Assembly (NCBI RefSeq): GCF_000304475.1
Contig: NC_018950.1
Span: 186,001 to 250,000 of the forward strand
Source: Kazachstania africana CBS 2517
Taxonomy: Eukaryota > Ascomycota > Saccharomycetes > Saccharomycetales > Saccharomycetaceae
Length of the DNA stretch: 64,000 bases
Reading direction: 5' to 3'
This document shows, piece after piece, positions 39,305-50,237 of the stretch (positions within the stretch are counted from its first letter, which is position 1; each line of letters begins with the position of its first letter). A program made the translations under genes and the position numbers. Below the pieces are notes generated by a model. It was not told where the DNA came from. It did no database searches and saw nothing but the letters and a program-made list of their open reading frames with translations.

Positions 39305-39376
39305 CACTCACGCTGGGGGTCGAACCCAGAATCTTCTGATTAGAAGTCAGACGCGTTGCCATTACGCCACGCGAGC
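39305..39376 (-). tRNA. tRNA-Arg(UCU): tRNA-Arg (anticodon TCT)
   Basis: A 72-nt tRNA on the minus strand. The acceptor stem is GCTCGCG/CGTGAGT, the D arm is TGGCGTAATGG, the anticodon loop holds TCT (ACTTCTAATC), and the TΨC arm is TGGGTTCGACCCCCA. It has no intron. A long T run lies just beyond the 3' end. Confidence 0.97.
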
Positions 39377-39499
39377 TCAATTTCTCAGGATAAACCTAAG
39401 ATCCAGAAAACCATACTATTGTTTGAGAAGGTTCCTATTTCACCCAAAAAAAGAACAATGTGGCATCCCTTGATGGTACATTGCGTACATTAAATCAAT

Positions 39500-40006
39500 T
39501 AAGTAAAGGTAAGATTATTTGAGCTACAACTATTGCTGGAGATGCTAGACAAAGCTAGAAGATGCTAAGCATCCATTATAGAGGATATCTCGGATGACTA
39601 TTTGAGGTATCGTATGTAATTAAGTGCAAGGTTTGATGAGAAGTCTAGTTCTACGGATTATAGTAGTTTACTCAGACGAGGCCGTGAGAGAGTATCTTTG
39701 GGTAGACCTCGACAAAATTCCTCATGGGAAATCGATTCCAATCCAATTATTATATAAAGGATGAAATAAGAACGGAATTTCCGGGACTATTTCATCTCCC
39801 TCGTTACGTTATGTATTGGAAGATATAGAAAAAAGATATCGAATTATTACGATAATTACTGAATAAAATAAAGAGCTTATACTCTTACAAAACTTATCAT
39901 GCCTAACAACACAATTAACAACAACAGTAACGAAGGTACGGATACTTCTAAGGACGTTTCCGTCCAGTTATCAAGATCACACACCATTTTCAATCTCGCT
40001 ATTTAG
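39500..40006 (+). mobile_element. probable Ty1/copia-type LTR with start of gag (remnant)
   Basis: About 130-620 bp upstream of tRNA-Arg, the window where Ty1-like elements insert, is a promoter-like block. It contains a TATA box (ATTATATAAAGG near 39750), then a leader, then an ATG at 39899. That ATG opens a 35-codon, Asn/Ser/Thr-rich frame (MPNNTINNNSNEG) ending at 40006. This resembles an LTR promoter leading into a decayed gag start. No protease, integrase or reverse transcriptase follows. The left edge is approximate and no second LTR is visible in the window, so the call is tentative. Confidence 0.35.
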
Positions 40007-40783
40007 GAAGAAGGCCCTCTTTCAATTGACAATCTTTAGCGAAAAATGAATAGTCGAGATTGGCGACTTACAATGCACGTAAATAAGTTACTGACACATT
40101 TGCCATATAATGTATACATCAAACTAGTTGATTGCACCGATTAGAAAAGTTGGAAGCTCATAGGGGATCTAAGATATCAATCTTGTAAGTGTTAACTTTC
40201 ATCGCAGTCAAAAAATTTCTGAAGAGACATTAAAAACGATTCCTTATCATTTAACATGATATACCACAGGCTCTATACATGTGAAAGGTAACGGACAAGA
40301 CCGAGGAAATTAAGAAAAAAGAAGAATTGAATAAACAAATTATTTAATCGTTTTGACTGCATTTACTTCTTAAACATTCTTTCTCTGTCTTAAAAAATTA
40401 GAATCATGCAGCATCAAATAGACTAGATGCATTAACTAGGTTATTTCGAGGCTGCAATGGCCTTTATGTACGACAAATTTGACTTTTCCCTATAGAAAAT
40501 ATCTTTTTTTTTGTCCCAAACTTTAAAAGGTAAAAACTTTACTTTATTGTATTGAGTAATATCAGACTACTTTTGTGAAGCTAAGGGCCAAAGGAGCAAA
40601 AAAGAGAGGGAAGAATGAGAATGCACAGTCATAAATGTATCGCAAAGAGGCGAAACCTCATTATGATTCACAAGATGCAAGTTGTGTATAGTACATAGCA
40701 TTTTAAAAAAAGAAGAGGCAATTGTTTGTATTACTTAAAATGTCGTGTTGGTATTAGCCAACTATCTTACATAGGAAAATATT

Positions 40784-41431
40784 TTACAATTCTTGTAACT
40801 TACAACCAAGTAAACCTCTTCCTCCCCAGGATCTATCAGGAACTAAATTTAGTTCTAAAAATTCCTGATCATTTCTTAGTATCCTTAAGGGAATTGAATT
40901 ATTTTCATTTTTAATAATTAAAGCTTGAATATTTTTTAATCCATCGTGATTTGCTGCATGAATATTTGAAATCGAAACCAATTTATCATTATCTTTAATC
41001 CCTGCAATTTCAGTGGGGCTATTTGATACAATTTCAGAGAAAAAAGCGAAGGGAATTCTATAATCCACCCCATTTTCTAGTGGAATTGTACTTCTGTTAT
41101 TAGCATCATTATTAAAGTGGGTGGATAGTAAAGTGTGGGAGTAATTGATTACGTTAGTAAGATCGTTTCGTAACATGTTAATGTTTCTTCTCAGCATTCT
41201 TACCTGTAAGACATCGATATCCTCTCTTGGGAAACCCTCTGGAGTAACAAGGGATGAATGCATATCAACATTGAAGGATTGTAATAAGTTGATCGAATTG
41301 TTCAACTCTGATTCTATATCATCTTTCAAAATGATGACCTCATTCAAAGATAATGATTTTAATGAAGATACCCTATTAGTAATGGTAGGATTTAATCTGA
41401 CGTTAGATAGAAGTTCACTTGGAGTTGTCAT
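40784..41431 (-). CDS. NAS2: proteasome assembly chaperone Nas2 (p27)
   Basis: A 215-residue protein from the ATG at 41431. The N-terminal half is a helical hairpin with EDID…VRMLRRNINMLRNDL. The C-terminal half is a PDZ domain (PFAFFSEIVSNSPTEIAGIKDNDKL… quoted in part). Nas2 binds the C-terminus of Rpt5 and guides assembly of the 19S base. S. cerevisiae Nas2 is 220 residues (YIL007C). Its neighbour on the right is the MIT1/YEA6 pair, as on chromosomes IX and V. Confidence 0.94.
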   Translation of the reverse strand: MTTPSELLSNVRLNPTITNRVSSLKSLSLNEVIILKDDIESELNNSINLLQSFNVDMHSSLVTPEGFPREDIDVLQVRMLRRNINMLRNDLTNVINYSHTLLSTHFNNDANNRSTIPLENGVDYRIPFAFFSEIVSNSPTEIAGIKDNDKLVSISNIHAANHDGLKNIQALIIKNENNSIPLRILRNDQEFLELNLVPDRSWGGRGLLGCKLQEL

Positions 41432-43267
41432 GACGAAAGACGCCAAAATAAAAAAAAAATGCAGGAAAAAGAAGAGAAAGTCACTGGATGGCGACGTATT
41501 AGTTTAACGATCTTCTTATTCTTCCACCAAATGACTTTCCTTGTCCCGCTGCCGTCCGCATATTGATCCTTTCTTAAAAGTCACAGAATTATATAATCAA
41601 CAACTACAGAGAAACGTTCGGATAACACCAACTCAAAGTGGAAAAAAAAAAAAGAAAAGAAAAGAAAAGGAAAAAATTGTCTAAAGCAAATTTAAGAGAA
41701 AACACAGTGAAACGAGAAGGTCAGCAATTGGGAAAACTTCATTTACTGTCCCAAAAGAAAGACAGGTCTCCCAATTTGACATAAACTGTCCTTGTTTTGT
41801 TTGAGCCAGCCACCTGTCTTCATTATGGTTTATTTATTAACTGCGGGAAAGATGAATGCCAGCATATTAACCCGCAGCAACACGCGTCCAACATGTGAAA
41901 TGCAGCACACTTTCCACACTGCTTGTAATGTGGGAGAAAATTTTTTTTTTTAGTTTTTGCATGTTATTCTACGAAAAATGGATGCTTATATAATATTACA
42001 TTATATAAGCATCAATGCCCCTACTTCTTCTACGCGTATTTCATTATTCGCTCTGCATAATTTGTCATCTCGTGAATTTTCAGGAGGCAAGTTTCCATCT
42101 TCCTATTTTGTCTCGAAGAAACCAGGCATTTGTGCAAATAACATTTTTAAAAATTGAGAGGAAAAAACCTTCATTATGAAATTTTACATTTACAGTGAAG
42201 AGGGTGAAGAACAATTTTAAAAATGGAGAGTCCTACTGCTGACCCAAATTGTAGTGAGTTCTACTGGATAACTCTGACACTCTTATTCGTTACTGCTCAT
42301 TATATGCAGTCTATGAACTTGATTACAAAAAACTTTTATTCTTCCCTACGCACGCAACGTAAATTTTTTTTTCTTTCTTTCTTTCTTTCTCTCTTTCTTT
42401 CTTCTGCATCAAATGTTGCTGTTCCTCGTGAATATAACTAGATATCTAGTATCTCCAATTCAAACTTTTCACCACGTCGGATGAGTGAAAAATTGGGTAA
42501 AAAATCTCTTCTTCAAGGTTTTCTAAACAAGAAATCCGATTACTATACCAATTACATTGAACTTTTCTCACTACGATTACCGTATTTATCTCATATAATA
42601 AGAGTTTTAATGAAACTCTAAACCTGGAAATGAAATAGTGTTTTAAACAAAGCAAAGCAAAAAAATAACCAAAAAAATTGATAATTTCTTGGCTATTCTC
42701 AAAACATAAAGGAAAAAAAATTGTTATAACTAATTGCTCTTCTTTCTTTCCTCTACTTCTTCTGAATACTTTACCATATAGTATCGTTCATTCTCTCGCT
42801 GATCTAAAACAATTCAGATATATCCATCAAGAAGAGTTTTATCAACTTTGTAGCCACCGATTTCTAAATTTTAAAGGAACCCCAAAAGGAAAGAAAAATA
42901 ACAACAACAATAACAGCAACAACAGCAATAGAAGTAATCGGGAAAAAGTATCAACATCCGTTCAAACATTACTCCTTTTTCAAGCCTACTACTTATAGTC
43001 ATCCTCGATAATAATTTTTTTTCCTTCCTATTTCTCTTTTTCAGAAGGCTTGCCAAGTATTGAAACATAGAAAAAAGAAGAAAAAAAGTAAAGAGTGAAT
43101 CAGTAAACCAATAATTACATCCTAGCATTATAATTGTACCACGCCAGCATAGCTCACTTTACAGTTTGACGCATTTTTTCCCATTTAATAACCTTTTCTT
43201 TTTTTCTTTCATTTTTAGACTAAGTACTAAAAAAATTTAGCATTTTGTATCAAGCATTAAGACACAT
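41432..43267. promoter_or_regulatory. long MIT1 upstream region with pyrimidine tracts
   Basis: 1.8 kb without a supported gene. It has A-rich and CTTT-type tracts (41641-41673, 42363-42401) and a CAA/CAG-like tract (42901-42930) near the MIT1 start. Frames in it lack an ATG or recognisable domains. Such long promoters are usual for WOPR-type morphological regulators. Confidence 0.45.
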
Positions 43268-44992
43268 ATGGACATTAAACCAACCTTTAGGGGCTATATC
43301 AAAGATGAAAAGGATGCTCTGTTAATTTTTCAAGCTATTGTAGAAAATAAACTGAAACATGTTCCTAGAAGGCCCTATGAAATTGAAAGACCATATTTAA
43401 TTGTTTCTGGGAACATTTTTGTATTTATTGAAGAAATTTCAGGAATAAAAAGATGGACAGATGGTATCAATTGGTCTCCATCAAGAATATCTGGTAAATT
43501 TCTCTTATACAAAGAATTGGATAGAACTTTCCCAAATTATTCCCTTTATTCAAAATCGGCCATTCCAAGAATAAATGTACCCTCAATAACAAATACTAAC
43601 TGTACCAATCCCAGTAGTGGTAGCAGCAGTAGTAGTAACAATACTAGTAACGCTGATATATCTGGCCACCAAAAAAATGACTCAACTGATAATAACGTCG
43701 ATATGAATCCCAAAATTTCTTTTCCTTATCCAAATCTTCAAGTTAAATATACCGGTTTCATTAAGAAGACAATTTCATTAAAATATAAAAATCCTTCTTC
43801 TATCAGTGCGCCCATTCAAAATCTCCATATTGTCTCATATTATCTTGAAGATGATATCAACTTCAGTAGATTACCAACACCAAGTGAATCGCTATTTTTC
43901 GCAAACATTTCAGCATCAAAAGAATTAGTTGAAGCTTTAGAAAATAGTAACCTCGGAAATGGAAGAAGTTCATCAACTAGAAATGCTAACCCACCGTTTT
44001 TTAAATCAAGTAATAATGACAAAAAAACGACATCAATGATAAGTAATGAAACAATACTACCTCCAAGAAATCCTGTCCGACCAATTAATAATAGTACAAA
44101 TACTTTATCACAGACGTTTAATTATCAAACAAATTTTATGCAACATCCTCCACAGTATCATCAACCTATAATTGCGAATTCCACAAATACCTACGAATAT
44201 CAATATCCATCTTTCACCACTCATTCATCAACATCCATTACAGGGAGTCAAAATTTTCCATTAACTTATATACAACCGCAGCAACCTAATCATACAATAA
44301 TTTCGCCTGCAAGTAACTATCAAGTTGACTATAGAACATCACTGCAAAATAATACCCAGCATAGTACCAGCAGTAATAATAATATCAGCACTAATACCTA
44401 CCTACCCACTCTATCGGTTGGTTCGAATCCTAATGGTGATAACCTTGTAAATAATTCAAATCACCCGATGCTCAGTAATAAACCATTACACCCAAACTAT
44501 ATCTCACCTAATAATCACATACCTCATTCGCAATCAACTTCTTTGCAAAGTAAAATGATTACGCAACCCATGAATATGCCATATTATGGCCAAAATCCAG
44601 TAATTTCAAGTACGTTCCTGTATAATTCCAATAACAATAATAGCAGTAATATTTCTAGTACAAGTACTACCGCATCTGCAGTTCACCTTCCCAGCATCAT
44701 GTCAAATCAAAATTATTCCGATGGCACTAATAATCTTCCTGTTTTTTCAAACCATAGTTCAAGACCGTCAAGTATCTTATTAACCCAATCTGCACCAAGT
44801 ACACCTCATTCAATGCCTCAACAATATCAAAAACCATTTGCCTTGAAACAACCCATCTCTCAATTAACTCAAAGAAATTCGGCATTGTCAGCTAGCAATA
44901 CTTCAACAGAAACTAATAATGGTGGCAATGATAAGCCAGCAAATTTTTTTTCTTTAGATAAAAATAATAATGGCGACAAAAACAAACAGTAA
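43268..44992 (+). CDS. MIT1: WOPR-domain transcription factor (Mit1/Wor1 family)
   Basis: A 574-residue protein with an ATG at 43268. Residues about 5-85 are the WOPRa half (PTFRGYIKDEKDALLIFQAI…RRPYEIERPYLIVSG…IKRWTDGINWSPSRI). Residues about 155-205 are WOPRb (KYTGFIKKTISLKYK…LHIVSYYL). The remainder is Asn/Ser/Gln/Pro-rich and disordered. The family controls filamentous growth, adhesion and white-opaque switching. S. cerevisiae has Mit1 (666 residues, YEL007W), which sits beside YEA6 (YEL006W) exactly as here. Confidence 0.94.
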   Translation: MDIKPTFRGYIKDEKDALLIFQAIVENKLKHVPRRPYEIERPYLIVSGNIFVFIEEISGIKRWTDGINWSPSRISGKFLLYKELDRTFPNYSLYSKSAIPRINVPSITNTNCTNPSSGSSSSSNNTSNADISGHQKNDSTDNNVDMNPKISFPYPNLQVKYTGFIKKTISLKYKNPSSISAPIQNLHIVSYYLEDDINFSRLPTPSESLFFANISASKELVEALENSNLGNGRSSSTRNANPPFFKSSNNDKKTTSMISNETILPPRNPVRPINNSTNTLSQTFNYQTNFMQHPPQYHQPIIANSTNTYEYQYPSFTTHSSTSITGSQNFPLTYIQPQQPNHTIISPASNYQVDYRTSLQNNTQHSTSSNNNISTNTYLPTLSVGSNPNGDNLVNNSNHPMLSNKPLHPNYISPNNHIPHSQSTSLQSKMITQPMNMPYYGQNPVISSTFLYNSNNNNSSNISSTSTTASAVHLPSIMSNQNYSDGTNNLPVFSNHSSRPSSILLTQSAPSTPHSMPQQYQKPFALKQPISQLTQRNSALSASNTSTETNNGGNDKPANFFSLDKNNNGDKNKQ

Positions 44993-45846
44993 AAGTAATT
45001 CAAAGAATCCACCAAATAGTCAATACTGATCGTGAAAATATGAATTGATTTGATGAAAGGAGAGTTTCGTCACCTGTAGAAGGGGAAAAAACTCATTCTC
45101 AGTTTTTTTTCTTTCTTTCCACATTTATTAAAAAAAACAATGTTTTGTTCAAGTACTGAAATATATAGTGGCTAGCGCAAATGAACTAATCTTTGAATGT
45201 CTTCACTAGCGTTTTGTCGATTACAAGTCAAACATCATGGGTGAAAGGACCCTTTGGAACATATTTGAATTATCGCATACTTCGATCTGCCTGCATTCAT
45301 TAAATCTTTGATGGTCCATTAGTGGTAAACAAAACCAGTAACACGAATATCAAAACTAAGAGCATATACTTTTCTTTTCAACACATTTCATTTGAATTTC
45401 TGCATGTAATAAAGTCATCGTTATTTTCAGCTATCATTTTGTATTACATTAATACTTTAGCGTCAAGCTATTTATCCAATAAAGATACAAAAATAAAATA
45501 AAAAGTTAAAAAAAGGGTCTCGTTTCCATTTCTGTAAATGTTACAGACCACATTGCTTCTATCTTTAGGTAAACTTATGTAATATTATACTGTAATGCAT
45601 AGAATAGAAAGTAACACTTCAATTTCAATAATTATATACTACTTCTTATCATGAATTTCACTGAAAATTTCAGTAATTAGTCCGCTCGCCATTTTTCCGG
45701 CGATGAAGAGAACAGAAAAAAAAGAGCAGTCTAAATTCTGCAAAAGAAAGGAATGTGACTCGCCACTTTCGAAGTTAATTTAGTCCCTCAAGTTCTTGGT
45801 GTTACTGTCATCCCACGTTGTTATTGAGTCTCTAAAATATGGAGCT
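44993..45846. other. gene-free stretch: MIT1 3' flank and YEA6 promoter
   Basis: 854 bp with no ORF of note, no tRNA and no repeat beyond short T and A runs. Confidence 0.4.
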
Positions 45847-46863
45847 ATGCTTAAGGCAGGTGGAAGGGACAATGATGACGGTAGTGATGAGAAGCACTCG
45901 ATAGAGGAAGCAACACAGAATGCTAAGATGAAAAATCAGTTTTCTCAATATAAAGGACATTATCTGAGTCATAATGACAGTACAGTAACAGCAACTGCTG
46001 GTGCATTGGCTGGGTTCATTTCTGGTTTACTGGTATGTCCCCTAGATGTCGCGAAAACAAGATTACAGGCTCAAGGTCTTCAAGTATCTGAGAATTCTTA
46101 TTACAGAGGAACTTTTGGTACGATATCTACAATCGTACGAGATGAAGGCATATTCGGATTGTATAAAGGAATAGTTCCCATTGTACTTGGATATTTCCCA
46201 TCATGGATGATATATTTTTCAGTATATGAATTCTCAAAAGATATTTATCCAAAATTCTTCCCACATTGGGATTTTTTGTCACATTCTTGTTCTGCTATCA
46301 CCGCTGGTGCTGTATCTACAACAATAATGAATCCTATATGGGTTGTGAAGACAAGACTCATGTTACAATCAAATTTCAGCCCGTTTCCCACGCACTACAA
46401 TGGAACTTTCGATGCTTTCAAGAAAATTATTTCCCAGGAAGGGGTCAGAGTTCTCTACACTGGACTCGTTCCATCCTTATTCGGACTAAGTCATGTTGCA
46501 ATACATTTTCCAATTTATGAGAAATTGAAAGTTAAGTTGCATTGTCAGAAGACTTCAACAGAGATTGATGGTACCAGAAAGACAACAATCAATTTAAAAA
46601 ATTTAATATGTGCTTCATCCGCTTCCAAAATGATTGCCTCTCTAATAACTTATCCACATGAAATACTAAGAACGAGGATGCAGGTTAAATCCGATTTGCC
46701 ATCTATCGTTCATCATAAATTACTGCCTATCATAAGATCAACCTACTTGAATGAAGGAGTGGCGGGGTTTTATTCAGGGTTTACGGCTAATTTATTGCGT
46801 ACCGTCCCTGCATCCGCCATTACTCTAGTGTCATTTGAATACATTAAAAGCTCTTTCAAATAA
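45847..46863 (+). CDS. YEA6: mitochondrial NAD+ carrier (Yea6/Yia6)
   Basis: A 338-residue mitochondrial carrier from the ATG at 45847. It has three repeats, each with the carrier signature: [20 protein letters not shown] and [10 protein letters not shown]. Residues such as the W in the second signature (PIWVVK) mark the NAD+/pyrimidine/folate carrier subgroup. It imports NAD+ into the matrix. S. cerevisiae kept two copies, YIA6 (YIL006W) and YEA6 (YEL006W). Length (335 for Yea6) and the MIT1 neighbour favour YEA6, but the EPS1 neighbour is from the IX side, so the name covers both. Confidence 0.88.
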   Translation: MLKAGGRDNDDGSDEKHSIEEATQNAKMKNQFSQYKGHYLSHNDSTVTATAGALAGFISGLLVCPLDVAKTRLQAQGLQVSENSYYRGTFGTISTIVRDEGIFGLYKGIVPIVLGYFPSWMIYFSVYEFSKDIYPKFFPHWDFLSHSCSAITAGAVSTTIMNPIWVVKTRLMLQSNFSPFPTHYNGTFDAFKKIISQEGVRVLYTGLVPSLFGLSHVAIHFPIYEKLKVKLHCQKTSTEIDGTRKTTINLKNLICASSASKMIASLITYPHEILRTRMQVKSDLPSIVHHKLLPIIRSTYLNEGVAGFYSGFTANLLRTVPASAITLVSFEYIKSSFK

Positions 46864-47301
46864 TTGCATTCTCGTATTCAAGTCAATACGGGGCCATCAT
46901 TATTAGTGTCTTTTTTCAATAATATTCTAACATCTTCTTTTCGAGATTGAAAGTATTCTTCATTTTCTACACGTTTATCAACTATATCATCGACTCTCTA
47001 TACGCATATATGTAAATACACAAACTGTTCTTACCTCTGAATTGGGCTATATTATATATCAAGACTCCCTTTCTGTCATTGTCCATAGTCAGTTGTCTCT
47101 TCACCTGACGGTTTTTTTTCTTCATTAGCCAAACGCATCGGTCCAAATTGGATTAGTAGATACATCAAAAATGCGTGTGCAAGAAAAATGCTGATTTTGA
47201 AGGTGTTAAATGTAAACTACTCATATTTCTAGATAAACTTTGACACTGCATCTCAAACTATTAGAATAAAGAGGTACGGGCAACAGGAAGCAACCTCAAG
47301 A
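46864..47301. other. gene-free stretch: EPS1 promoter
   Basis: 438 bp between YEA6 and EPS1 in tandem. Nothing else is seen. Confidence 0.4.
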
Positions 47302-49392
47302 ATGGGTAAGATTTTTGCGAAGGTTCTGATCAACATAGGCTTAATACCACTTCTTTTGGCAAGCTCGACAGTCGAGAAGGATAAATTTCCAGAACCATTG
47401 ACAAAAGCAAATTTTGAAGAGGAATTATCACAAGGACTGCACATTGTGGAGTTTTACAGCCCTTATTGTTCTCACTGTAAAACTCTAGCTCCGACGTGGA
47501 AGGATACATGGGAAACATTCCATGAAGAAGGTGAAAAATTGAATATTAGATTTTCCCAAGTGGATTGCATTGAAAGTGGTGATTTATGTTCAGAACAGAA
47601 CATTGAATATTTCCCAACAATAAGATTATACGGTCCAGGTCAGATGATAAAGACTTATCCCTCAAATGGAAAAAGAACCAAAGAAGCTTTCATAAATTTT
47701 GCTAGAAAGGAAGCTCTAGATCCGTCAAATATTGATCCTGCTGACTGGAAAAGTCAAAGTAACCTTCTAACAGATTTCGATATGATTAACTTGTTAGGTG
47801 GTAAGGGGGAGAAGCCATTTCTAATTTCTTTCTGGCCAAGTATGGGAATGAAGAGTACTGATGATGCTACTGAATTTTTAAATTGTGAAGAATGCCTGGC
47901 ATTTCAACGGACTTGGAAGCTGCTCTCAAATAGCTTACTTTCCTCAGGAATCGCGACAGGACATTTCAATTGTCTAGATTATGAAACCATATGTAGGGAG
48001 TTAGGTTTCTCCAACCTAGCGACACAATCCGCATCTCGAGAAATTAATGTACCAAGAGTGGCCCTAATCATTCCTAATAAGGAATCGAATAACCTTCATT
48101 TATACAAGAGGCCTTTTACGTTGAACACCGATCCATATGAAGACTTTGCCACTAGAATGGCCTACAACAGTCAAGTTCCCGAAATATCTTTGGATGAGCT
48201 TTCTCAGATAATGAAAAAGGACCTGAATTTTGAGAGAAATAGCAAATCATCTGTTTTCAAGCAAGATATCCACGTGGTATTCTCTTATAACACCACTACA
48301 GTTGTACCGGAAGATTTTGATATTTTAGAACATGTCTTCGAGCAGGTTATTGATATACCGCATGCGTATCTTCATAAAACTGACAAAAACCTGATGGACC
48401 TGATGAGGAATGGTTACGAAGAATTATATCAAATAATCAATTATAATAATAGTGAGCCACTAAAAATTTTGGATGATAACTTCTTCGCGTTGAATACCAT
48501 CACCCAATTCCCAACATTTTTCATTTTTAAAGATGGAGATTTAATAGCAAATGTGTTTCCTGGCTATTCTACTACTGAGATGAGGAATATTGATTTGATT
48601 ATGTCATGGATTCATCAGTATACAAAACCATTAATTTCTGAACTTACACTATCAAATTTTGAGGACATGCTTTCTTTCGAACGAAAATTATACAGCCAGC
48701 TGGCAATTCTTTTCGTTAACACATCTGATACTAACAGCATTCTTGAAAGTCAAAATGGTCTCAGAAGTCTAAGGCTAGCAGCTTATGATTTTGAAGATGT
48801 TAGGATCAAAAGTAACTTTGAAAAAGTACTGACTACCAGAAGGAAAAAAAAAGAAAATGTGAAACTATTAAAAGGGAAGGGTTCCAAACCGGCCAATATT
48901 GTACAAGCAATGCGCCAAGAAATTGAGCATGACGATGGCTCAAGAGTCCTTTTAACTTACATCGACATTAATGAAGAAAGCAATTTTCTCCGAGAACTTA
49001 ACCCATCAATGGAGAACAAAGAGCCCCATGTGGGTGATGTGGTTCTTATTGACAAAATACATAGCAAATTGGTTGAGAAAAATGTCAATGGAGAGTTTTT
49101 ATCTACTTCCTCTCCATATGATATCAGAGAGATGATGTTAGCGGTAGGTATACCCAGGAAATCCACACTCTCTACACTCTTTACAATCCCATTGGCAAAT
49201 GACACAAAAAAATATTCTTCTCTTCTAGGAATGACTGGGATGTTCGCTGTGTTATTTGTACTCGCTGGTGTTGTGTTCTCTATTTTTACCTACAAGCTTT
49301 ATAGACGCCGTAGAATAATGTGGAATTACAAAACTAAAAGGAATACAGGCGGTTTATTAGGGAAGGCGGACAAGAAAGAATTTCAGGATTAA
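47302..49392 (+). CDS. EPS1: ER membrane protein disulfide isomerase Eps1
   Basis: A 696-residue PDI-family protein (S. cerevisiae Eps1: 701). A signal peptide (FAKVLINIGLIPLLLASS) leads into a thioredoxin domain with active site CSHC (Cys56 and Cys59). Further thioredoxin-like domains follow without a CxxC. A single membrane span lies near the C-terminus (MTGMFAVLFVLAGVVFSIF) with a basic cytosolic tail. Eps1 takes part in ER quality control of membrane proteins such as mutant Pma1. S. cerevisiae uses CPHC at the same site. It is YIL005W, next to BET1 (YIL004C). Confidence 0.95.
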   Translation: MGKIFAKVLINIGLIPLLLASSTVEKDKFPEPLTKANFEEELSQGLHIVEFYSPYCSHCKTLAPTWKDTWETFHEEGEKLNIRFSQVDCIESGDLCSEQNIEYFPTIRLYGPGQMIKTYPSNGKRTKEAFINFARKEALDPSNIDPADWKSQSNLLTDFDMINLLGGKGEKPFLISFWPSMGMKSTDDATEFLNCEECLAFQRTWKLLSNSLLSSGIATGHFNCLDYETICRELGFSNLATQSASREINVPRVALIIPNKESNNLHLYKRPFTLNTDPYEDFATRMAYNSQVPEISLDELSQIMKKDLNFERNSKSSVFKQDIHVVFSYNTTTVVPEDFDILEHVFEQVIDIPHAYLHKTDKNLMDLMRNGYEELYQIINYNNSEPLKILDDNFFALNTITQFPTFFIFKDGDLIANVFPGYSTTEMRNIDLIMSWIHQYTKPLISELTLSNFEDMLSFERKLYSQLAILFVNTSDTNSILESQNGLRSLRLAAYDFEDVRIKSNFEKVLTTRRKKKENVKLLKGKGSKPANIVQAMRQEIEHDDGSRVLLTYIDINEESNFLRELNPSMENKEPHVGDVVLIDKIHSKLVEKNVNGEFLSTSSPYDIREMMLAVGIPRKSTLSTLFTIPLANDTKKYSSLLGMTGMFAVLFVLAGVVFSIFTYKLYRRRRIMWNYKTKRNTGGLLGKADKKEFQD

Positions 49393-49534
49393 TTCCTAAA
49401 TGTTAAGGAAATGAATTAAATATTATGTATTCGTTTATATATTATCTTTTGATATTTTTCACTAGTATTCTTTCTTTTGATTGTATTCTGTCTCGTGGCA
49501 GCTCGAAAACCAAAAAGTGTCTAAAATTGATAAC

Positions 49535-50035
49535 TTAAGTTATCCAAACCCAAAAAAATAGTAATCCAATTACGAGGAATATTATCAGCCATGTTTTTAT
49601 GCCTATTTTTGACTTCTTAGCCATAACAATCATATTATTGAAGGTTCCTTTTAGCTTGTTGGATGCATTATGAAAACTGTTGTTTAAGTCATTCAACGTA
49701 TGATTACTTCCTCTAATTTCATCGCCCATCTTCAAAGAGAGATTCTTGAGAGCTTGAACCTTCTGTTTCATTTGGCCCACTTGTTCCTCACTTTGCGATT
49801 CCAATTGAGCCAAACTACTTTGAGAATAATCAAAAGATGCGTTCTTTGTGTATGGAGAGCTAGGGCGTTCTGTTTCACTATTGAAACGATTTACGTCACC
49901 AAAAAGCTGGGTCCTATTATTGTCTCTTTGATTCAGCGTTCCTTCCGCGTATCTAGTTAAGATATGTTAATATCCAAGGTTTACCAGTAAAGTTTTGGCA
50001 AATTTTATAGCTAGTTATACGTACCTTTGGCTCAT
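49535..50035 (-). CDS. BET1: ER-Golgi SNARE Bet1 (intron-containing)
   Basis: Two exons: 50025-50035 (11 bases, ATGAGCCAAAG) and 49535-49952, joined by an intron at 49953-50024. The spliced product has 142 residues, exactly the length of S. cerevisiae Bet1. It keeps the family pattern: an N-terminus with QRDNNRTQLFG, then DYSQSSLAQLESQSEEQ, a Qc-SNARE helix, and a C-terminal membrane anchor (TWLIIFLVIGLLFFWVWIT). Bet1 acts with Sed5, Bos1 and Sec22 in COPII vesicle fusion. S. cerevisiae BET1 also has a 5' intron. Reading from the first internal ATG would lose the conserved N-terminal third. Confidence 0.95.
49953..50024 (-). other. BET1 intron
   Basis: A 72-base spliceosomal intron. The 5' site is GTACGT, the branch site is TATTAAC (49966-49972, differing from TACTAAC at one base), and the 3' site is AACTAG. 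Removing it restores homology to S. cerevisiae Bet1. Confidence 0.88.
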
Positions 50036-50237
50036 CGAATGGATCTCCTTTGGTAAATGCCTCTCTTTGAGTTTTGTACAGACATAAGGAGGCCTGAGTT
50101 GTTGTTATACTTACGAATCGTTCAGGCATCAGCTACTAATTTGAGATGAAGTTTGATTTCAAATCATTAAATACGATTACTACGAGCTTGCTACATTATG
50201 GAGGGTTCAACTCTTAAGTGACCACCAGTTCATAAAG

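Larger units (their letters stand above)
38901..40783. other. gene-poor junction region with tRNA and transposon remnant
   Basis: Apart from tRNA-Arg (39305-39376) and the probable LTR/gag remnant (about 39500-40006) I see no gene here. This interval joins right-arm genes (MPH1, U4) to left-arm genes (NAS2). Confidence 0.5.

Noticed and set aside
42678..42998. 106-codon plus frame upstream of MIT1
   Set aside because: It opens with TTG and has no internal ATG; it lies in a low-complexity promoter with an Asn-type tract.
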